Origin: Sphagnum compactum
Taxonomy: Eukaryota > Bryophyta > Sphagnopsida > Sphagnales
Direction of reading: 5' to 3'
Assembly: GCA_965153455.1 (NCBI GenBank)
Contig: OZ234497.1
Coordinates: 11,036,001-11,100,000 of the forward strand
DNA length: 64,000 nucleotides
Shown: positions 48,780-62,595 of the stretch, one piece after another
Layout of the letters: every line of letters begins with the position of its first letter
Numbering within the stretch: position 1 is the first letter of the stretch
The notes under the pieces: generated by a model
The model's input: only the letters and a program-made list of their open reading frames with translations
The model's database searches: none
Told to the model about the DNA's origin: nothing
Made by a program: the position numbers and the translations under genes

Positions 48780-48783
48780 TGGT
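48779..48783 (+). repeat. Candidate target-site duplication, right (ATGGT)
   Basis: Matches 39,238-39,242. See the left copy for the one-base ambiguity. Confidence 0.55.
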
Positions 48784-51700
48784 TGCACTTGGGTGCAACA
48801 ATTCATTTGAAATCAATCAAGAACCAAAGCTTGAATAGGTTGTGAAATTAGTTGCAAGATCGAACTTAGAATTCAAGCTCTAAACAAGCTTGAGTAAGAG
48901 GATCATTGTCGTTGCCATGAGGCACTTGCTAGACATTTGTGAGCGATATGATATTGTCAACAAGTTTTTTCTTTTGTTGCAAACCCTATGGCTTGAGGTA
49001 TAATGAAGAAAGGAATTCTTCATGATCCACAAAATGTTTTTTTATGCTTGTTGCACTACCAGAGCTTTTTAGTTCCGTGATTCAAGGTAGGAAGAAGAAG
49101 ACAAGTAGATTAGTGCACACATTATTTCAAGACAAAAAACATCTTCATCCTTGAGTTGGAACTTTAGTGTGATGAAGAGATTTCTAATACAAGCAACAAG
49201 CAATTATTGATGAGGTTTTTTAAAGGTTAGTTTAGTGGGCTAAGGAGCAGGGAAAAGGAGGAATTATAATCTCTTAATGTAGGTTTGTTGGCCATGATGA
49301 TGCTTGTGGGTATCATTTTAAAGTGTATCATAGGGGAAGAAGGTGTTTGAAGTCTTGCAAAAGATTGTTGAATTACCATTTCTTGCTAAGTACAAATCAC
49401 AAAGAAATCTATAACCATGCTTTCATCCATCTTGTGGACTATAATTGCATACCAAAATGTGTTCTTGTGTAATTGTTCATGTAAGCTTGAATGTAGTTGT
49501 TGTCAAGAAACCATAAAATAATTAAGTAGATTTGGATTTAGTCACCTTGAATTAGAAGTTTTTTAAAGATCAAATTTAAATCTTTATGAAACTCATTCAA
49601 GAAGGTGAAAGTACCAATGTAGGTATTTCAAATATGGGATATTACTAATAAAAATTGATTTCACATTATTGGACAAATTGCTCAACTTTTTGTAGCTTCA
49701 TTATTTGGACTCTAATAGGTACTTTGGTAATAAGTTTATGATAGTTCCAACGCAAGTTTGAGTCTTACATGAATAAGGTACAATAGTTGAGGCTACTCAT
49801 TAATTTTAGCAAATCATCTTTTTTGATCTTTCAATTGTATTTGTTCATATTTTGAATAGAATCTTGGATGTGTAAAGCATGTGCAAATTGATTTGGCAAA
49901 TATGTCTTTCAATAACTTTATTTGTTAACATGTTATCTTCAAGTTTAAATGGTCTTTGAAACCTAGTTGCATTTAACAAGTGCTTTTGCATTTGTTATTC
50001 CAATTGTAAAGGGTCAAACTCTTGACGATGGATTTAGTTCATCATAATTTTTGAAACTATAAATGTTCTATCAAGTTTCATGTTGGATTTTACCTTGCAT
50101 TACATAAAGTCAAATGGATTTTCTTAGAAGATCAAGTATGTTCTTCTTGCTAAATGACATGTCAATTATCAGTCTATCAATTAAAATGACCAACATTTGT
50201 CATTGGTCAACTAATTGATTATGGAAATTCATACAATTGTGCTAAATAAAAATTGTGTTAAACAATCTATCATATTATTCCTTGGGATACTTGTAGGATT
50301 ATGTGATATGGGATATTGTTGAACTATGAAACCTTTATTGAGAGTATATTGCATGCCAAGTTCATGGATGCCCTACGTATCTCTTAAATGTAAATACACG
50401 TGAAGTTTGTTTGAACTAACAATGATTATTAACTTAAGGTACCTAGAATGCATGGTTGTAACTATTAGGTGCTTCATGGTCAATTGTTTTACATTCAACC
50501 TATTAGTATTGCCTTATTGCAAGGATTCAAGAATTTGGTAAAAGACATCATAAACTTTAATTTTGAACTTTGATTTTGAGTTGTTAAATAGAAAGTTTAT
50601 GAAGGTGAGCTTTAATGTGCAGTTTAAACAATTTAACATATATATTTATATTTTTACTTGTAGTGATTTTTGTTTTGTTTTGTATGAAAAACATGGTTGA
50701 AGGAATTGGCAACAACCACTTTTCACTTAAAAAAAAAATTAGGAAATTGCCACCCTACTTGGTCACTTGGCCTTGGTTCAAAGGTAATGACATCCAATCC
50801 AGAAAACATGGCCATGTGTGGTAACCATTGGTTGTACAATATACAAGAAAACTTCAACTATTAAATTGCCTATAACAAAACAAAAAAACTACTAGGCGTA
50901 ATGGATTTAAGTTGAATTTTTATGATGTGCAAGTAATGTATTGTATTATGTGTTATTCTAGTGATAACATCGCCATTGAATTAAACAACACACATGGATG
51001 GGTTGGAATGACCATATGACAAGGATCATTCGTCACTTTCAACGTCTTGCCAAGTGGAATGTTGATCTTTTACCCAAAAAAATCACAAAGGTGGGCACCA
51101 AGCATTTGAACAAAGGAAATGTCCAACCCCATATTTGATCACTAAATCCTTTGTTTTGCCTTATGGTGAGCAAGATCCTACACTATATATATTTTTTGAA
51201 TAACTATGTTTATATATTGTTACATGTTATCAATTTTCCAAGATGTTTGGTTATGTCAATGTGGGGAGGTCCTATCAAAGGCCTTTTATTCACAACTAGT
51301 GAATGAGGTTATATATGGCATGGTTACAAAAACCATGAACAAATTTGTGAACCTTGGACATTGGATGTATTACTTGCATGACAACATTTGATTTGTGGAT
51401 ATCATGTGACGGTAATGATGCATTTTCTTTCATTATTTCATTCATCAATTCTTCCTAACAACCATGTCATGCCACAATGGGATTCATAATTGAGAGCACA
51501 ATGGGTATTGTAATGGTTGAACAAATGAAACATCTTGTTAGGTTTTTTTGTGTTTATTGACAAAACGATTGCATTTGTGAAGGACAATGGAACAAACTTA
51601 AGAACCATGACTATAATTCGTTGAAAAATGTTGTTGCATGTGCCTTTTGGATTTGCTATAGCTCTATTTTTGGGTACATGTTGGGGCCATGCTATGTTTA

Positions 51701-54560
51701 AAGCAACCCAATATGCCATAAATGACATTACGGTTTGTCCTTGATTGCAAGAGATGAATTTGAATAGGGCGATTACAAGTTTACGGGATTTTTTAATAGA
51801 TACACCACTTTTTTAAAGTCCACATGAGAGTGTTAAAATGGCAATTTATTGTGATATATCAATAGTTAAATGGGGAATCATGTGATGGTTAATGAATTAA
51901 GAAAATTCATATGAAAATAAACCATTAAAACAAAATTTAACATACATTTTAAGAAAATGAATTGAAATTCACCAAAGATTGGTTATGATATGGACTTAAT
52001 GAAAATTTGGTCTATTTTAAACAATTCAAAGGTCTATTACTTTTTTTGTTAAGTTTTTTTAAAACATTTTTTTTTCATTTATGTTCCTATTTAAAATATA
52101 TATCATATGTTGAGTACTTATAAAATATCCCAAATAAAAAACATACACAAAAATGCGCAGGTAGAAAGCCAATCCTTAATTTTCAATTTCAAAAGTCCAT
52201 TATTATACATTTGGTGCATATATGTTATATTTTTAAAAATAAATGTATTCATATTCAAGTTGAAAATCTAAACATAATCACAATTTGACATATTGTTGAT
52301 TTATGATATGTTAATAACATGTAAATGCATGACACTCTACAAAAAAATGCATTGTAACACAAAAAATGAATCACCCTACCTTGCAACCACCTTATAAGCA
52401 ATAATTACTTGGATAAAAAATTTGGGAAAACGTGGTAAGGAGTGGAAGGAAACACGTGGAACATGTTCAACTAAGGTTCAACTAAATAACTGAAGAAATT
52501 TAAAACATCGATGAAAAATAAATTTGCATCACATGTCATTTTATTTCACAAGACTTTTGAATACATGAATGCAATTAACATTTGTAATGGATATCAAACA
52601 ACCCATTTGTAAGAATGGGTGTTAAATGGTCAAACTTGGGCAATCACAAGGACTTTAATTAACACACTATTGTTCATGGCAATTTAATGCATATTGAATT
52701 AGTCTAATGGGTTTTGGTTGTCATTTGATGCATTAGCTATTGCATTTAATTGATGCAAAACATGCAAGGATAAGTTTGTCTAATATTTGAAGCATTTTAT
52801 CAACTTTTGATTTGGGGAGATTTTGACTTAAAACATTAAACTATGAAGTTATGCATGTTAGATTATGTGATTAAAGTTCTAGCACCTTTTTGTAAAAAAA
52901 ATTAGTTGTCAAGGGCACAACACGATGGCAATCATGTTTGACCCATGCCACAAGAGTTTGAAGGCAATTCAAAAATAAGTTCATATTTTTGTTGCTTTTT
53001 CAATTATGGATGAATGTGATAGGAAGATGTTCAACCCAATGTTTACATGTTCATGAACATTTGAACTTTACAAGGTTGTTCCTCCCAAGTTTTTTTCATT
53101 ATGAAATGAAGATTTATTTATTGGACAAGTTGTTCTAAACAATGATGGCCTTTCATTCATTATTGAAAAATGAATTTTGCATGTTTTAATGTTTGCAAAT
53201 AAATTTTAAAGATTATGAAAATTTGGGTTAAACAAACATCAATTTGGTCATTGAATACCCATCCCAAGACCAAACATTGGATAATGCATACCAATTAGAT
53301 TCCACCCTATGACAATAGGTAAAATCTGATTTAAAAAAAAATCAATTATAATTTCTTTTAAAATTTTACCATGGGGCCACATGTATGAAATCAAGTTTTG
53401 GCATTTTTTAAGATATTGGAGTCGAATTTACAAGGAACATCTTCTGATAAGGCATGAACACAAGTTGAAACAACCATTAACAAGGTGGGATGAACAAGTA
53501 AATGCAAAGAATTAACCCATTTTGTCTTTATGTTATTTGAATTCATAAGCTAAGGGGTGCCATTCTATCAAATCACATTGATAATCATGTCATCAACTTT
53601 TAATTTTTTACTTTTTGTGTATTGAACTAGAAGTCTTTAGTTGGAGCTTTCAAAAGCGAGGATTTGTTTTGTATGAACAAGTTAATTCCCACTCGTGTTA
53701 TAATTAAAAAAAATTGTTTGCAAATCTTATTGTTGAGACTTTTTGTACAAGGGTGAAAGGTCTGAAGGAATGCTAGGTTTAGTTGGGCTTGTCATTTTGC
53801 AATGAATTTATGAAACACATATTTAAACTTAAACAAGGTTGGGACACCTGCGACACTTGGTTTGGCTTGTCATTTTGTAACAAATTTGTGACTTGAGGTT
53901 GGGATACCGCATGTCAGTTGTTGGGCAAGCCTAATTTATGCATGTTCTCCACTTGAGCTCAAAGTTTTAAAAGCCTAACAATAAGGTTGGATTGTCATGG
54001 AAAGGGTTAGATGAAAACCCATGCTAACATTATTATGTTATTATGGACATTTCCTAGGTTTGAAGTTGGTGATTGTTAGATGACATTTGTTGTGCATTTG
54101 TAGTGATATTGAATTGATGGTTGGTAGATTGTGAAGTGGGTTGTAAGTGCCTTAATTTAATTCAATTATAAATATATAGTTGCAACATCCCTTGGAGATT
54201 AGGATTTGAAAAACAAGATCTAAGGTTAAAGGTCACCACGAAGGTGACCAAAGTCACACTAAATAAAGGATACTTCGAGCGAGCAAAAGTTACACTAGTG
54301 GGTTTACAAGGTAGGGGTGCAATCCAAACTTCTCTATCATCTAAAGAAAATTTCTTAACTTTTAATTTAGATACACAACAAGCCCTTCCCATCACACCAT
54401 TGTTATGGGACATAAATGAAATTTATTGAATCACCAAGGACCCATCACTATTCAAGGGCAGTGTGAATAGGCTTGCCCTCTTATGTGCCCAACTCCTTCC
54501 CATGGCATTGATCCTTTGTTGAAACCGGAGTCATGAAAACACCAAAGAAACACAAATGAA
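48784..54560. other. AT-rich desert
   Basis: No gene, RNA gene or clear repeat boundary is recognised. Open frames are short and carry no family motif. Composition resembles 1-25 kb and suggests eroded transposons. Confidence 0.55.
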
Positions 54561-54579
54561 CATGTGTAAATTTGAAATC

Positions 54580-55740
54580 AGACACAATTCGATATTTGCA
54601 TTGATGTGAACCATCTACTTACCAAGTGGCATACAGAATCAACCAAGTGAAAGAAAAGGTTCCAAAGGCATGGCTTCCACATAGGTAAAGTAAGTTTGTG
54701 TCCATGACCATTTAGAGATGGAAAAAGAGTTGGAATAGCTGAGTGCTGCACCTTGAGGAAACAAATTCTAATTGTCAGCTTCAACTAATGTTTTTCTTCA
54801 GCAGTTCACATCAGCCTTCAACAAGCAGCATACAGTATAATTCATCACATCAGAATCACAAAGAAACCCACAAACTGCTGAATCTGGTCATTACTTTTTT
54901 TCTGGATCTAGCTGGATTCTAATCTCATGCTTTCACATTCAAAGCTTTCCGCATTGCCATGACTTTGTCACCTTGAGCCTGATATATAGAAACTCAAGTT
55001 ATGTGAAGTAAATTCACCAATTTCAGTTCCAATGAGCTAGCAAACTGTTGCAGTACCAAACACATCTTTCAAGATTGGAGAAAAATCACAAGCCACTATG
55101 TGCGTGCAAGCACAAAAAGACTAGCTGTCAATAGTATCTCTGGCCTTTCATCTGTACCAAGACTCTGACTCATGGCATAAATAGCCAATAGAATTGCATC
55201 ACAACCCATGGAAAGAGTTTCATTTGGGTCACTCTTCGTATCTTCCTTGCCTTTGCTTACCTATCTTCCGAATTCATCTCCTTCAGTTAGTGTGGATGGC
55301 CTTGGTTCAGTGTGACTGAGTTCAGTTTCTGCAAAATAGACTCTCAAGTCAAGCTGCCAGATGGAATGCTAAGATCCAAGGAATACTGATAAATCTTCAT
55401 GAATACACTCCATAGGATGCAGCAGGACACAGAAATTACAGGTCACCTTAAAAGACAGCAAGAGCTTGAGTGGACAAATGTCACGTACTAGCTCCTTGTG
55501 TACTGCAAGCTTCATGGTTAACACCTCTTGCAAAAGAATCAGCAATAGTCCACAAAGAGCCTATTGCTGTCAAGCTTATAGTAACATGCTTGTTAAGGGG
55601 AGAGCTATGTCTGCACCTGACTGGCTTCAAGACATATGTATGGCCACCAAAATCCAAGATAAAAACTCAGAGGCATCTTATTTCAGCAATAGTTTCACTA
55701 GATGTAACAGGCTCATGCAACATGTCTGATGACAAGCTTC
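54580..55740 (-). pseudogene. MON2-like gene fragment
   Basis: MON2 is a large ARM/HEAT-repeat protein related to Arf-GEFs that acts at Golgi/endosome membranes. Three minus-strand pieces match in the right order. Near 55,612-55,525: SSPLNKHVTISLTAIGSLW then TIADSFARG. Near 55,245-55,138: ILLAIYAMSQSLGTDERPE. Near 54,750-54,623: IPTLFPSLNGHGHKLTLPMW then CLWNLFFHLVD. The last ends at a good donor (GTAAGT), and spacing between pieces fits introns, so this is a genomic and not a retro-copied fragment. Only about 100 of an expected 1,600 or so residues are found, and the donor expected after the second piece reads AT instead of GT. It is most likely a partial duplicated pseudogene. A functional but unusually diverged gene is less likely. 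Confidence 0.72.
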
Positions 55741-56560
55741 TTGGATGACAGGGAAAATAAGCACAAGAAAACATTCACATAAGGTTTGAAGATGCAGCAT
55801 GCAACTGATTCCACCCAATACCTTGGAACATCCTTCTGCAATCTTCATGTGAGTGACAAAGAACCTAGCAACGAGCTTCTTGAAAATCTGTAATGTATTT
55901 GGAGGGTACCTTATTATATTCATCAATTTCACTCCCACTATTCAGGAGCATGCGTAATATCTTTCCCATTCTTATACCTCATGAGCTAAGTAATTCATGA
56001 TTAAAATTTGCCTTGTGCTTTACGATATGTAAAAGCCCATAGTTGAGACATTCCCAAATTGTGGGGCTGGACTCCACTATTGCCTCGTCCTCGGCCTCTT
56101 GTTTCAAGAATGCCTTCATCCTAGTAGGGCTTACTTAAGAGATAGAAACAAGATCCTTCCTCTTTGATAAGATGGATATTCATATATGAAAAATGTGGCC
56201 TCCAAATATACTTTGAGAATTTCTGAATGTTTTAGGAGGAGTGAGGACCTCGGCGAAGGAGCCCCCTAGTCCAGGACCTTTGTCTTGCTGTTTAGTCTTT
56301 TGAGCTGTTTCTCTCTTGCCACTTAGGGATTCCCAAGCAGTAATTAAGTTGAGCACTTTGGCAACAAGCCTTCCTCATTGTAAAGGAAGTACTCTGAAAT
56401 TTTCTTCAAGTGATGTACCTTCTGACTCAGAACCTACCTCTATAACAACAAAGGGAGAACTGTAAGAATGCTTTCTCTTGACCAAAGGTTCTCTCACCAC
56501 CACTGCAGCCTTTTCTTATGGCTGATTTTTGCCAGTTGGCGAATTTTCTTTTTTTTAAAA
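55740..56560 (-). other. Coding-like minus-strand sequence of unknown origin
   Basis: GC content is higher than in the flanks. The minus strand has open segments with ordinary protein composition, for example around 56,120-55,985 (KQEAEDEAIVESSPTIWECL) and 56,510-56,375 (VREPLVKRKHSYSSPFVVIE). I do not recognise them. They could be poorly conserved upstream parts of the MON2-like fragment or belong to an unrelated relic. Confidence 0.3.
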
Positions 56561-57004
56561 ATCACTCTTTCACATATTCTGTTTTAAAAATCACAAAAAG
56601 TTGATAGAAAATTCTAAGAAAATGCCATATTTCTACACATTTTCAAGCAAGTAGTGGGGATACACAAGGATTTTCAATAAATTTATACTTTCATAGTCAG
56701 TCCATAGCCAAAATGTGGCTAAATCTTCTTGCGAATGATCGCCAATGTGGCAACATCACAATTTTTTTTTGAAAAAACACTGCACTCACAAAGCCACAAA
56801 CGAAGCAGGGTTGCACGATTGACAATAATGATGAACTCGATAGTTTGTAGTCACTTTCCATGCACCCATCCACCGTGAAATTGAGGTCAATAATTTCTAA
56901 GAGTGGGTGCACCACTGGTAGTAAAACGGCCTGTAAGTAAACTGTACTATGGATGAAGCACAGCTGTCAAATGGCATGATGTAAGGGGGTATTAGAGTTA
57001 TTAG

Positions 57005-57383
57005 AGTTATCCGTAAAGTCATGCCCTGATGGGCCTGAGTTGCACCCCTCATCTGATGCTTCATCCCCTCCCTGGCTGTTGTCTGTCTGCAAAGTCATGA
57101 AAATTTTGATCAAATCAGGGTATGAAATACTGAAACTCAGCATTAGATGCACGAGGACATTGATAGCTACAGTGCACATAGCAGCAGCAGTGATTGGTTG
57201 AAAGCATTCAGGAAAAGAAAGGAACAGGGCAAACTCAGTTTAGCACCAAATTTGTTGCTAAACTGAGTTTCATGCCCCCCTTGAAGCCAAGTATACTTTC
57301 TTTTCCTGTTTTAAAAATCTCATCCCCTATGTGACCAAACAGGGGGTTCCCGTGCTTGTCTTTTCCTGACTTTACGGATAACT
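57005..57383. repeat. Foldback segment with 17-base inverted ends
   Basis: AGTTATCCGTAAAGTCA at 57,005-57,021 is exactly inverted at 57,367-57,383. Between them a second inverted repeat exists: AAACTCAGTTTAGCA near 57,232 and TGCTAAACTGAGTTT near 57,256, with a loop of about 9 bases. This could be a small non-autonomous transposon (MITE/foldback) or a hairpin-forming remnant. I saw no flanking duplication. Confidence 0.55.
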
Positions 57384-58134
57384 TTATTGTGTAAGCAAAA
57401 CTTTTTGAATTTTGTGGTTGGTGGGGGGAGATTAAAGGAACCAATGAACTTGCCAGTCACCGTGATGCTCGCTCACCCAGGTAGACCTACAAAAGAGTTT
57501 TCAATGAATATGTGTTCTTAACATGTTCTTTAGTTCTCAACGTGTTCCCCAATATGTTCCCCATAGCACCACACACTATCCCATTTAAACTTTTAGCCAT
57601 AGTTGAACTTGCATTGCCTCTAAAGGTGGGTCCAATGAAAGAACTTTTAATATACTATTTTGTGAGTGCTAACTTCAATTTTGGTGAGTGGTCAATCTTT
57701 CAATATGGCCAATCAAAAGCAGCTCACATGCCAAAAAAATTTGAACTTTTGAGATGCAAAATACAACTAAGTAATTAATACAATTAACTGTAAGTTTGGA
57801 CTTATATATATTTGCAGAGGATACAATGCTCTTGGCTAAGTCCAAGTAAATGAAATTCACTACTTGTGATTCGCTGGATAATATAATGAGTGGCCCAGGT
57901 GGTGGCATTTCGATCCCCAACATTATATGTGCACATACTTGTTATTGTAGGCACTACAAAAGAGTACTGTTTGTTTCTTTGTTTCCCTACTGCCCTTGGC
58001 CTGATATGTCTTTTTTCTCCAAAAAGATGGGTGATGCCCATCCACACTTTGGACCCATATAACCCACATTTTGGGCTTGTAACAGACACCTAGTCCTATG
58101 TGTGTCTAGTCCTATGTTTGTTATGGACCCAATG

Positions 58135-58159
58135 AATGTGTGTGTGTGTGTGTGTGTGA
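58135..58159 (+). repeat. (TG)n microsatellite
   Basis: About twelve uninterrupted TG dinucleotides. Confidence 0.9.
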
Positions 58160-58368
58160 TTCCTGACGAAATAAATTCGCACATGGTTGAATTTTCGTAA
58201 TTACAAGAAGATGGTATATTCCACAATAAATCACGGTCAATGCTGTTGTCACGATATTTGCCCAAGATTCCACCTCTTGAGAATTGCATCTTTCTATTTT
58301 AGTTGGGGACTAGTGTGGCCTGTGCCGTTGGCCCAAGTGTTCACCACGTCCTCAACTGATTTTTCCTT

Positions 58369-58750
58369 CCCAAAACCTGGTTTTTTGGAATTTATTTGAA
58401 TTTTTTCAGCGGCAGAAATCACTTAAAAAATCAATATCTCTCGCATTCTGAATCCAAATCTTACCAAATAAATTCCATTAAACCCTTGCTCATCAAGATG
58501 TTTCCAACAACACCAAAGGCACATTCCAATTCCTCCTAAATTTTCAGTTACGATTTAATTTAATTTTCAGTGAAAAAATCGTTTAATATTCAAGAACTTT
58601 TGCACTGCAAGTCCAAACGTCATGGAACCAAGCTCGTGCACCCCTCCTCATCAAGAGCTTTCCAAAGACACCAAGAACACGATCTGAAGCATCCCGGTTC
58701 GGTGGATCTCGTAGCTACAAAACAAAACAAACTACCTTCCTTCATAGATA
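58369..58750 (+). repeat. Dispersed repeat family A, copy 2
   Basis: Second copy of the family at 11,593-11,990, same orientation, with small indels including loss of about 16 bases near the 3' side. See copy 1. Confidence 0.85.
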
Positions 58751-61700
58751 GATTGGTTTTGGGCTTTTGTAGTTTCAAAAGAAGGGAGGCAACCAAAATC
58801 CAAAGAAAATTGAGGCTATTGTTGAATCCATTAGCACATACAAGTTTTCAATGGTCTTGACCTAATTTTTTACTTGCTTTTGTGAAGAAATTAACCTTCA
58901 TCAGAGCACCCATAACCAATCTAATGCAAAAGATTGAATTGTTTGATTCCACTCCCAAGATATCATGAAAGTTAGAAAATGATAATACATGGCAACACTC
59001 ATGCTAATTGCTCCTTGGTGGAACTTGGAATTCCATGGTTCATATCAACAACTCTACTCTAGTGACAATTTCAAATGGCCCAAAACTTAGTAATGAGCAG
59101 GGTAAAGCCCTAGGATGGGGGCAAAATCCCAAAAATAGGGGGCCTAAGACAAGGAAACAACCAAGTTTTAGCTTTGTATTTTGGGGATATCCTTCACATG
59201 GGCTTTGTCCATTTCAAGCACAAGGCAAACAAACATTTTTGATCATGACATATAGGAGGGGGCAAAGGTTCTTGCTAGTGTTGTGCAAGTAGGTTGTTTT
59301 TATATATCTTTAAGTAGGGGTATATATATTTTAAAATTTTTATTTATCCATAAGATAAAGCTATATTAGTGGTTCAAATTTTCCATCAAGTTAGCATCCA
59401 AATATATAAAAATTAAAATTTTGGGGTAAGTAGGCAAGGTCCATGTACCTTTTTATCATATACTTCTTTTGGGTTAAAAAAAAGCATTTATTTAAAATTC
59501 ATATTTAGAAAGCTTAAAAACAATTTTCAAAGGCCAATCCAATCTTCAAATGCAAATTTTTTAATATTTGATTCATCCTTGATTAAGGTAAGTTCAGGTC
59601 TGTAGGTGAACACTTAATGGATCAAAACAAGGTTCATGTCATATTTAGTTTAATGGTTTTACTTGGATGCCAAGACACATTTGGTTATGGGTACAAGTAT
59701 TTCTTACATATATCCAAGGTTATGAATAAAATGTATTTTTAAAAATGTGTATGTTCTTAGGTTTGTGCTTCACTAAAATATATTTTTAAATAAATGAATA
59801 AATCAAATGAATATATCCTATTTGTACTTGATGAATATATTAAAATAAAATATATACTTACACAACATTGGTTTTTATATCTACTCATTAAAAGAGGACA
59901 CTAAATATTTTCTAACAAGCTTTACCAGAATGTTAATGTGGCACCTTGCATGGTTCATCACAAAAATTTCAGATTTCATAAGTTCATATAAATTTTGTGC
60001 AAATTTTGATTTTTATAGGTTTGTACAAAAATGACATATTTTATATAATAATTACAAAAATTTAATTAAAATAAAAAAATACATATTACACATCAAAATA
60101 TCATTTAAAAAAAACACATCATTTATATAAAAATTAGAAATATGTGTGTGTGTTTTTTACATTTTGAAATCTATGAATTTTACATAAACATATTGTTTTA
60201 CAATTTACACACGAATTTTGTTAAAATTTCATGATATTGAGAATTTGTGATGTTATGCACATTGAGTAGTTTGTATACTCCATGATCAACACTTGCCCTA
60301 TTAAGGACCATTTTTTTTATGTTTTGATGTTTTTGTTAGAGCTTGAACCCAAAACTTTAGGGGAGTATGACCTTGTTAGTTCTCACTAGCAGCCTGCTTC
60401 CAAGCATGTGTAATAGTAGAGTTTTGTATCAACCTGCTTTAAACTTTTTTGCGCAACATTAATCATACCTTGTGAATAGAATCATGCAAGGTATTCAATT
60501 AGCACCCATATAAGGCTTGTTCGGGGTATTTAGCAATTTTCCTCCTTAAGGGTGAGAGAAATCTTATATTTAATAAATAATAGGCATAATTTCCCTTTCA
60601 TTCTTAAGAAGGAAGTGGGAGATGTAATGATGGTTTATGTTCTGCACAAATTCTACTATTAAGCATATGGCTTTAGTTGATACGCTAAACAAATTACTAA
60701 TTTTTGGGAGAATGCTCAATAATGCCAAACTCAACTACACAACCATCAAATGGGAATCACTAGTGATGTGATAGTTTATGCTTTGGGCAATTCTAAGTTT
60801 GAATCTTGGGCAACAAACTGCGGACCATATAGCTCTAGTTTAAATGCTAAATGAACTACTAGGTAGTGGCTGGGAGATTGCTAGATGCTTATTGCTATTT
60901 TCAAGCATATGTATATCACAATCTTCACCTTCATTTAAGGTTATTAGTAGAGCATCCCCACCAGGGCTCAATATGTGACCCTCCACATTAAAATCAGATG
61001 AAGAAAAGTCAATATATGCCTGTTTGGCTCACGAAAATGGTTTTTCTCCTGTATGTTTTCTCAGTTTGCTGAAGCTGGTAAAAAGCAGAGGAAAGCTGTG
61101 CACCTGTTAGAGAAGAGTGTAATAAATATGATTTGACTGATGCTCCTTGGTTTTTGATTGGCCAATCATAATGATTGGTCCAAGTGGTTTGCTATTAGTA
61201 GTTCCCACCTATTTGCTCTTTCAGTTTTATGGGTGGGGGTGCAAAAAATAAATAACTAAACTTGGATGTGAGAAATACATTTGTAGGGTCACATACTGAA
61301 CACCTGTGGGTATGCTCTTATGTGTTGAAACAACATCTTCAATCATTAAATGATTTTTGTAACTTGAGGAAGTTATTAGAGTGCTACAAGAGTTAAAGGT
61401 CGGAGTGGCAACCATTAAAGATGGATTTATTTCCCTTATCACACCAATTTCCCAGCTTTTATACTTTATTCTTTTCACACCTCCTTCCCTCCTCCCAAAG
61501 ACCAATATAAAAGAGACATATTACTCAACAACAAAACATTGAGGAGTGATCGATTAGATCAAACATCCCCATTTAGCATTAACTTTGGGAAAAGATCATA
61601 ACAAAATTTTATGACATGAGCATCATTATGTTTCTACAAGCATTGAACATATGAACAAGGAATACAATGGTCCCACAAGACTGCATTAGAGGGCTCTACA

Positions 61701-61924
61701 ACTTATGATAAGACACCCTTCGCTTCGAGGGGTTTACATAGCATAAAAGAATTCCATAGAATCTATCCGAACAAGGCACCTATACAAATCACAAAGGCGA
61801 TGAGATGTAGAAAGCTAGTTTATGCATAAGGGTGCCTTTTTTAGGGTTGTAACTGACCCATTTCTGGTCTTTTGTGATATTGGATGCTTCATGTTACATT
61901 TGGTAGCTTACCTTCGAACAAGGG
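58751..61924. other. AT-rich interval without recognised genes
   Basis: No domain or RNA gene is recognised. Some open frames (59,008-59,292 plus; 61,505-61,227 minus) are of modest length but have no family signal. Probably repeat-derived. Confidence 0.5.
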
Positions 61925-62215
61925 ATGTGTCATACTGTGGCCTTGCCATTTACCTTTAAACAGTATCTTAAGGCAAAAGAACAATTACGGAAACTCAAAT
62001 ATTTCATCATGCAAAAATATAATCTTCAAAAAAACATTTAAAAAAGAAACCAAAATCCTTCAAGATACTACAACTCTGTAACTAATCTCAAGTTCCAACA
62101 CAAGCCAAAATATCATCTTTCAAAAATCCTCATATAAAAATAGACCTATTACCTAGTGGCCTATAAAAATCCCTTAAGCTACGATACTCTATAATGAATG
62201 TAAAACACAATATTC
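61925..62215 (+). repeat. Dispersed repeat family B, copy 2
   Basis: Second copy of the family at 9,489-9,710, same orientation, with an internal insertion. It lies about 1.6 kb upstream of the TOPLESS start codon. Confidence 0.75.
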
Positions 62216-62595
62216 TTGCCTTGGTAGTAGGCAAGGCCAAAAATAAAAAAAGTCAAAATGGGTCAGCCACAAACCTGGCTTTGAAACCCACCAATACAAT
62301 GTTCTTTTGAAGGAATGGGGGAGAAAAACAATTAGAAAAACCCTAAGTGACAAAGAAAGTGTGCCCAGAAGCAAAGCAGCAGTTGATTGATTGAGAGGAG
62401 TTCCATAACTAAAAATAAGTATTGTTAACTAATTAGAGGAGTCACAGGGGCGGAAAAGTTGCAAAAATATGGCGATAGATAGATAGAGATGGGAAAAAAG
62501 TAGGCACAGAGCGCTTGCTTAGGGAACGGGGCCCGCCGCCCGCTGCTGAGGTCGATTAGTGGATGCGACAAGAGCTTGCAAGAAAAAAAGAGTAC

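Noticed and set aside
62510-62580. GC-rich, partly self-complementary stretch considered as a tRNA gene
   Set aside because: I could not build an acceptor stem, A/B box pair and anticodon arm with correct spacing.
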